In this document: positions 7,522-10,614 of the stretch, in pieces
Numbering within the stretch: the stretch's first letter is position 1
Layout of the letters: each line of letters opens with the position of its first letter
Assembly (NCBI GenBank): GCA_023428805.1
Contig: JAEYWW010000001.1
Span: 1 to 10,614 of the forward strand
Length of the DNA: 10,614 nucleotides
From: Armatimonadota bacterium
GTDB lineage: Bacteria > Armatimonadota > Fimbriimonadia > Fimbriimonadales > Fimbriimonadaceae
Direction: 5' to 3'
Position numbers and translations under genes: made by a program
The notes under the pieces: generated by a model
Seen by the model: only the letters and a program-made list of their open reading frames with translations
Database searches by the model: none
What the model was told of the DNA's origin: nothing

Positions 7522-7887
7522 AGGCAAGGGTAGAGGATAGACCAGAGGGAGCGGGGTGAGGGGCTTTTGCCGATGGCTGAGACAACCTTCGTATCGAAGC
7601 AACCTCAGATGTCATATTGGTAGAATAGTCTCCCGAGCAAGTCGGTCGCCGCCTGCAACTGGATGCGATAATGCGAAGCTTGTCAGTAGCCAAAGTTCGC
7701 AAGACGTGCGCTATCGTAACGATTCAAGGTAAAAAGAATCAGACTACAGGCAGAGCACGTCCTCATTCTAGGTCTTTCGGGGAACAATTGGTGATTCAAT
7801 GGTATCCTCTGGTGTCTTGCCAGTAGGGTATACGGGTAATGTCTGCACGGAACATTGGCCTACCGCCCCATATTGGAAGAAAAGCAG
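7522..7887. other. Intergenic region between divergent units
   Basis: This gap separates the minus-strand ABC exporter from the plus-strand AT-rich pair and must contain promoters in both directions. I find no convincing -35/-10 pair at normal spacing on either strand, no strong hairpin and no protein-like frame. Base composition shifts across it, from GC-rich near 7530 to AT-rich beyond about 7690. It therefore looks like the left boundary of a segment of different origin. Confidence 0.4.
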
Positions 7888-8118
7888 ATGAGCTTGATGG
7901 AAAATTTGAAGAAGTTTGTTGAAGAGGCGACTGGTCAGAGTCTTAACTTCATTGATGAGGAAACTATTAGTGAAGCACGACTTCGTGCCGAGAGGATGCA
8001 TGGCGCTCCAACTCAAATCGTATCGCGCTCCCCGCTGGTTGGACGAGGAAACGTTATGGCCGCAAAGTTGGTCAGCCATCAAGAGATTGAGAGAGAGCTT
8101 GATCGGTGTCTGAAGTAA
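7888..8118 (+). CDS. Hypothetical 76-residue protein, first gene of an AT-rich pair
   Basis: I do not recognise this protein. It is small, charged and probably soluble and helical. The start MENLKKFVEEATG suggests an amphipathic helix. There is a loop with RSPLVGRGNVMAAK, and a C-terminal helix VSHQEIERELDRC. No catalytic motif, DNA-binding fold, signal or membrane segment is evident. The ATG at 7888 has GGAAG eight bases upstream, which favours it over the in-frame TTG at 7855. The last 13 bases overlap the start of the next gene, so the two are probably translated together. Base use is clearly more AT-rich than in the genes to the left, suggesting transfer. An antitoxin or adaptor role is conceivable from size and arrangement alone, but nothing in the sequence proves it. 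Confidence 0.62.
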   Translation: MSLMENLKKFVEEATGQSLNFIDEETISEARLRAERMHGAPTQIVSRSPLVGRGNVMAAKLVSHQEIERELDRCLK

Positions 8119-8816
8119 AAAATACTGTGGAAGGCGTGGTGGAGATCACTTCTCGCAACATTGAAGCGTCAATTGCCTTTCATGATCCATCTCATATTCC
8201 GACGACGGAAGTTGAACTTTACACCTTTTATCGAAATACGGTCAAAAGACTATATAGTGTGATCCAAGCGGAGAACTCACTCCCGGCAGAAGTTCTGTTT
8301 GAAATTCACGCGGCATTCGAACATGTCAGTAGAATCCATGTTCTCGGTGCAGATCCGACGAACGAAACAAAAAAAGCCTACTCGCATCTAAAGCGTTCTT
8401 GTCTTGATATTTACAAAATTTATCTTCGTGATACCCTTGACATGTATGATGAATTGCGATTGACAGACACGAGTATCATCGACAATGGAAATTTTGACCA
8501 TCAGCTTAAGTTTTTAGTTGGAGAAATTCGGCAAAAAGCGGCATTGGCCCGCACGTCCGAAGGTGATAAAGCGGGCGAGAACGAGGGAAAACTTCTTGCA
8601 TTTGAACTTTGGCAAGAAGTAGCGTTGTTGTGCAAGAAACTGCGAGAGGATTTTTACTATGATAAAAATGTGGCATGGGCGAAGAAAGTAAAGTCGGAAG
8701 CAGATGTTCAGAAACAGCGCGAAGCGCGAAATGCAAATTGGAAATGGGCTATTGTGGGCTTCATTCTGGGTATTGTTGGCAATATTTTGGTCGCTTTTTT
8801 GATCAAAAGTGGGTAG
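8106..8816 (+). CDS. Unknown tail-anchored membrane protein
   Basis: The protein has 236 residues and starts at GTG, with a GA-rich stretch about 10 bases upstream. It shares 13 bases with the preceding small gene in another frame. About 190 residues are soluble and mostly helical, including EVELYTFYRNTVKRLYSVIQ and a Glu/Lys-rich stretch. A charged segment likely to form a coiled coil (about 188-211, KKVKSEADVQKQREARN) leads into one C-terminal transmembrane helix at about 212-233 (WAIVGFILGIVGNILVAFLI), with a short tail KSG. This predicts a tail-anchored protein with its body in the cytosol. I recognise no family. The AT-rich composition and the partner gene suggest an acquired two-gene module; a membrane effector with a small partner is one possibility, inferred only from architecture. 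Confidence 0.7.
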   Translation: MSEVKNTVEGVVEITSRNIEASIAFHDPSHIPTTEVELYTFYRNTVKRLYSVIQAENSLPAEVLFEIHAAFEHVSRIHVLGADPTNETKKAYSHLKRSCLDIYKIYLRDTLDMYDELRLTDTSIIDNGNFDHQLKFLVGEIRQKAALARTSEGDKAGENEGKLLAFELWQEVALLCKKLREDFYYDKNVAWAKKVKSEADVQKQREARNANWKWAIVGFILGIVGNILVAFLIKSG

Positions 8817-8874
8817 ATGGCAGGGTGGCGGGGGTGCCGTCCCATCTGATAGCTTTCTGATTACCGAAGTGACG

Positions 8875-8918
8875 CTGGGATTTTGCATCCCAGAGATTCC
8901 CGGGGACTCACCCCGGAA
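8875..8918. repeat. Tandem pair of hairpins
   Basis: The first hairpin pairs CTGGGAT (8875-8881) with ATCCCAG (8887-8893) around the loop TTTGC. Three bases later TTCC-C-GGGG (8897-8905) pairs with CCCCGGAA (8911-8918) around ACTCA, with one bulged C. The pair begins about 60 bp after the stop of the tail-anchored protein gene. Without a T-run they may serve as a transcript end or mRNA-protecting structure, or be a copy of a dispersed intergenic element. Confidence 0.5.
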
Positions 8919-8947
8919 ATCATTTGCACTCTGAGGTGAGTCTAAGT

Positions 8948-8968
8948 CCTCTCCCAGGGGAGAAGAGG
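8948..8968. repeat. CT/AG-rich inverted repeat
   Basis: CCTCTCCC (8948-8955) can pair with GGG and AGAGG in the bases up to 8968, with a few unpaired bases near the centre. The same motif recurs on the other side of the following gene pair (10172-10193 and 10274-10294), so it is probably a dispersed palindromic element of this genome. Confidence 0.5.
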
Positions 8969-8970
8969 AT

Positions 8971-9144
8971 TTATGGGCAGGGTTCTGGGTCGGGTTTGAT
9001 ATCGGGGGAAAAGGCGATCAGCGTTGTGTTACCAGCTTTGTTCCAGGTATCCAACACCGCAAGTACTTTGATCGAGATGTCCATGCCGGGGTTCGGGTGC
9101 CGATGGAGGTCGAAAAGGACAGAGCACTGGGGCGTGGAACCCAT
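8971..9144 (-). pseudogene. Possible remnant or small gene, 57 codons
   Basis: A minus-strand frame runs from ATG (9144) to TAA (8971-8973). It reads like real protein: a segment CSVLFDLHRHPNPGMD is followed by ISIKVLAVLDTWNKAGNTTL and then IAFSPDIKPDP. A stop lies a few codons upstream of the ATG (9172-9174). The strand-helix-strand rhythm (VLFDLH, then VLAVLDTWNKAG, then TLIAF) faintly recalls the C-terminal end of ExbD/TolR-like proteins, but without a membrane helix or upstream part. It may be the surviving 3' end of a decayed gene, a genuine short protein, or chance. I could not assign a family. Confidence 0.25.
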
Positions 9145-9211
9145 TTGAAGTTCCGCCCGGTCGACGGCGGATCACTTGACTTTCTCTTCTTCCACACGCA
9201 AAGATGCTGCG

Positions 9212-9514
9212 GTGAAAAAGCACATTCCGATTCTCGGTTGTCTTGCGATTCTTGCTCTGTCCGGCGTCATCGCCGTGCGCGCCAATGCACAGGATGGCAA
9301 GCCCATTGACAAACTTCCGACCTCGAAGGTGGTCTGGGAATACAAGGTTTTGATCCCGAATGAAACAGGCCCGGACAAGCACGAGCAGAGGCGCAGCAAT
9401 CTGGAGATTCAGCTCGCAGAAGTCGGACAGGATGGGTGGGAACTCATCGAATCGCCCTACATGAAGGGTATCCGCTACCAAATGCTGATCTTCAAGAGGC
9501 CCAAGGCATATTGA
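9212..9514 (+). CDS. Secreted DUF4177-like small protein
   Basis: The product is 100 residues. It opens with a clear Sec signal (KKH, then a hydrophobic stretch from about residue 5 to 22, cleavage likely after ANA at 24-26). The short mature part, WEYKVLIPNE (42-51) then LAEVGQDGWELIE (68-80) and MLIFKRP, has the pattern of DUF4177-type domains, whose function is unknown. A Cys at residue 10 is too close to the N-terminus for a good lipobox. I chose the GTG at 9212 because it gives a standard signal peptide. The TTG at 9176 would add 12 residues ahead of the lysines and overlaps a -35-like TTGACT. Its stop overlaps the next ATG by one base, so the two genes are coupled and may act together in the cell envelope. 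Confidence 0.72.
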   Translation: MKKHIPILGCLAILALSGVIAVRANAQDGKPIDKLPTSKVVWEYKVLIPNETGPDKHEQRRSNLEIQLAEVGQDGWELIESPYMKGIRYQMLIFKRPKAY

Positions 9515-10158
9515 TGATCTCCGCGCTTTTTCTCCAAGCCAGTCTTGGAATAAACCAGGAAGCGACTTCCGCACCCAAGGTTGTCGTGGCTTTGGAGATG
9601 TATCAAGACACCACCGAAGGTGCGATCACCACGGTGAGAGACACCGTGACCGCACTCTTCAAGATGGGCGGCTATGAAGTGGTTCAAACCGAGGTCACGG
9701 CTGAAGTGTGGCAATCGGCATTGGACAAGAAGAAGCCGAAACTGACGTACAAGGTCAAAGACTACATGCCCGACCTGCCCTCTCCCAAAGAGTTGCTGCT
9801 CTTGGGAGAGAAGGCCGGCTATGACTACGTCTTCGTCTATCGGTGCAAGTTCCATGCGGATAACGTATGGGTGACGCTTGGTCCGAAGACAAAGGGGTAT
9901 TGCACGGTGGACGCCTATCTGGTTGATGTCAAGAACCGTGAACTGGATATGGAAGCTTCCAAGCTCCGGGCCGATTCGACAAGAGTTGAGAAGGGCTGGG
10001 AGACGGCTGCTTCGATCTTGGTCAGCCACATGTTCACAACCGTCAGCGGCGGTCCGAAGACACCACATCTTCAAGCTTCATCCCAACTCGCATTTGCAAA
10101 GACCTTCGAGCCTTGGCTTGAAAAGTTGGGAAAACTTCCTCCGCCGAAAACTGACTGA
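9514..10158 (+). CDS. Unknown protein, possibly CsgG/LpoB-like envelope protein
   Basis: This 214-residue protein starts at an ATG that overlaps the preceding stop (TGATG). AAGG lies nine bases upstream. The first 12 or so residues (MISALFLQASLG) are mildly hydrophobic and could be a short signal, but cleavage is unclear. The body alternates strands and helices: KVVVALEMYQD (22-32), a helix ITTVRDTVTALFKMGGYEVV (38-57), LLLLGEKAGYDYVFVYRC (94-111), and YCTVDAYLVDVKNRELDMEA (129-148). A strand, then a helix with GYEVV, then an AGYDYVF strand and a closing AYLVDVK strand is reminiscent of CsgG/LpoB/TolB-N type folds. I offer that only as a fold guess. Coupling with a secreted partner suggests an envelope role. 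CT/AG-rich inverted repeats follow the gene. Confidence 0.65.
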   Translation: MISALFLQASLGINQEATSAPKVVVALEMYQDTTEGAITTVRDTVTALFKMGGYEVVQTEVTAEVWQSALDKKKPKLTYKVKDYMPDLPSPKELLLLGEKAGYDYVFVYRCKFHADNVWVTLGPKTKGYCTVDAYLVDVKNRELDMEASKLRADSTRVEKGWETAASILVSHMFTTVSGGPKTPHLQASSQLAFAKTFEPWLEKLGKLPPPKTD

Positions 10159-10171
10159 ACTGCAAGCGAAG

Positions 10172-10193
10172 CCCTCGCCCTTCAGGGAGAGGG
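10172..10193. repeat. Inverted repeat with four-base loop
   Basis: CCCTCGCCC (10172-10180) pairs with GGGAGAGGG (10185-10193) around the loop TTCA, with a single G-A mismatch. It begins 13 bp after the stop of the preceding gene. It shares the CT/AG-rich style of the elements at 8948-8968 and 10274-10294. A second GGGAGAGGG follows at 10196-10204. Confidence 0.5.
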
Positions 10194-10260
10194 TTGGGAG
10201 AGGGTGCTCAACAACTACAGCCTTCAGGCCGAATGAACCCAAATCGACTAAGGCTCAAAT

Positions 10261-10328
10261 CCCCCTCACCTGGCCTCTCCCCCGGGGGGAGAGGGAGTTT
10301 TTTGAGCGCTAACACCCCAGGGAGGGGG
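10261..10328. terminator. Nested inverted repeat with T-run, probable terminator between convergent genes
   Basis: The inner hairpin pairs CCTCTCCCCC (10274-10283) with GGGGGAGAGG (10285-10294), perfect with one central G. On the plus strand it is followed by six T (10298-10303), as in an intrinsic terminator. An outer arm CCCCCTCaCCTGG (10261-10273) pairs with 10317-10328, with one bulged A. The whole 68-base element sits between convergent genes, so it may stop transcription from both sides. Its repeat-like sequence suggests a dispersed palindromic element used as a terminator. Confidence 0.6.
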
Positions 10329-10355
10329 AGTCTAAACCGCAGCAAGAAAGAAAGA

Positions 10356-10614
10356 TCAGCTGCCTTGGCCTTGCTGCAGCCGCTTTTCGAGCTCGTCGAG
10401 TTGCGCGTCGAGATCGGTGGTGGCGGCGGGGGCGGCTTCGGTTTGGGCGGCTGTGGGGGCGGCGAGGCCGAGCTTTTCTTCGAGGGCGCGGAGCTCCTCT
10501 TCGGCGGCGTAGTCCATCGCCGTGTCCTCCATCTGCATGATCTTGCCCTGGATCGAGCCGGAATACATTTCGTTGCGGGCGGCGGCTTCGGCCTGTTTGT
10601 TCGCGATCTTCTCG
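10356..10614 (-). CDS. pspA: PspA/IM30 family membrane-stress protein, 5' part missing
   Basis: Only the last 85 or so codons are in the window; the frame enters from the right edge and stops at TGA (10356). The visible part is helical and Glu/Ala-rich. It has EKIANKQAEAAARNEM, then MEDTAMDYAAEEELRALEEK, an Ala/Thr/Pro-rich linker, and a final helix LDAQLDELEKRLQQG. This matches the C-terminal half of PspA/IM30/Vipp1 proteins, ESCRT-III-like coiled-coil proteins that bind the inner membrane and protect it under stress. The ATG at 10568 is internal, since the coiled coil continues upstream of it. The Ala/Pro linker before the last helix is longer than in Escherichia coli PspA. The family call rests on a partial sequence without the N-terminal amphipathic helix. 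Confidence 0.75.
   Translation of the reverse strand, partial: EKIANKQAEAAARNEMYSGSIQGKIMQMEDTAMDYAAEEELRALEEKLGLAAPTAAQTEAAPAATTDLDAQLDELEKRLQQGQGS

Larger units (their letters stand above)
8817..9211. other. Hairpin-rich intergenic region with a possible gene remnant
   Basis: This gap of nearly 400 bp between plus-strand genes contains two adjacent hairpins (8875-8893 and 8897-8918). A CT/AG-rich inverted repeat lies at 8948-8968. A 57-codon minus-strand frame that reads like protein covers 8971-9144. Before the next gene there is a TTGACT (9176-9181) resembling a -35 box, but no good -10 box at normal spacing. The GC-rich composition resumes here after the AT-rich pair. Confidence 0.45.

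Noticed and set aside
5239..7533. Plus-strand open frame of 764 codons opposite the ABC exporter
   Set aside because: The minus strand holds intact Walker, signature and zinc-ribbon motifs. The plus-strand product is a low-complexity Arg/His/Asp/Glu-rich string, a shadow of codon bias.
7522..7602. TTG start at 7602 extending the ABC exporter by 27 residues
   Set aside because: The added residues are Pro/Leu-rich and not domain-like, and an ATG is available at 7521. It is not fully excluded, because neither start has a strong Shine-Dalgarno.
7768..8082. Minus-strand frame of 104 codons opposite the small AT-rich gene
   Set aside because: The plus-strand gene has a ribosome binding site and overlaps the next gene as an operon member would; the opposite frame has neither.
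9029..9574. Minus-strand frame of 181 codons across the DUF4177-like gene
   Set aside because: The plus strand carries a clean signal peptide and domain pattern over the same bases, and the minus-strand product shows no motif.
10172..10328. CRISPR-like repeats in the last intergenic gap
   Set aside because: The repeated units are palindromic CT/AG-rich stretches of unequal length and spacing, not direct repeats with regular spacers, and no cas gene is present.

Overview
The window is a stretch of bacterial chromosome, GC-rich by eye except for one AT-rich patch. The housekeeping genes, the Tat-type signal sequences, the zinc-ribbon ABC exporter paired with a DUF1854 protein, and the CT/AG-rich inverted repeats between genes suggest an environmental didermic bacterium. 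I lean towards Armatimonadota (Fimbriimonadia-like), but this is an inference from gene style. Planctomycetes or Verrucomicrobia are not excluded. I see no rRNA, tRNA, CRISPR array, insertion sequence or phage module.

Left part (1-2390). A GH29-type alpha-L-fucosidase with a Tat signal runs off the left edge on the minus strand. An AraC-family regulator is transcribed divergently from it across a 73-bp gap, so it probably controls fucosidase expression. The regulator has a good sigma70-like promoter placed so that transcription would begin at its ATG, which implies a leaderless mRNA. Its 3' end overlaps by 26 bp, tail to tail, with a small Tat-exported ankyrin-repeat protein.

Central minus-strand cluster (1908-4758). 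acpP, fabF, a XerC/D-type tyrosine recombinase and the ankyrin protein are packed with gaps of -1, 4 and 7 bp. This looks like one transcription unit: acyl carrier protein, then its condensing enzyme, then a recombinase, then an exported protein. A -10 box precedes acpP. A perfect 13-bp hairpin separates this unit from the one upstream.

Second minus-strand unit (4886-7521). It holds a half-size ABC exporter with an N-terminal accessory domain and a four-cysteine zinc ribbon, and a DUF1854 protein coupled to it by overlapping stop and start. Family members elsewhere are named for association with cyanophycin metabolism, but no cyanophycin gene is present here.

Right part (7522-10614). An AT-rich pair on the plus strand (7888-8816) encodes a 76-residue soluble protein and a 236-residue tail-anchored protein that I do not recognise. 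It looks acquired and is the best candidate for something undescribed. A hairpin-rich gap follows, with a 57-codon minus-strand frame that may be a gene remnant. Next comes a translationally coupled pair: a secreted DUF4177-like protein and an unknown protein with a possible CsgG/LpoB-like layout. CT/AG-rich inverted repeats flank this pair, including a nested one at 10261-10328. The 3' end of a PspA/IM30 membrane-stress gene closes the window on the minus strand.
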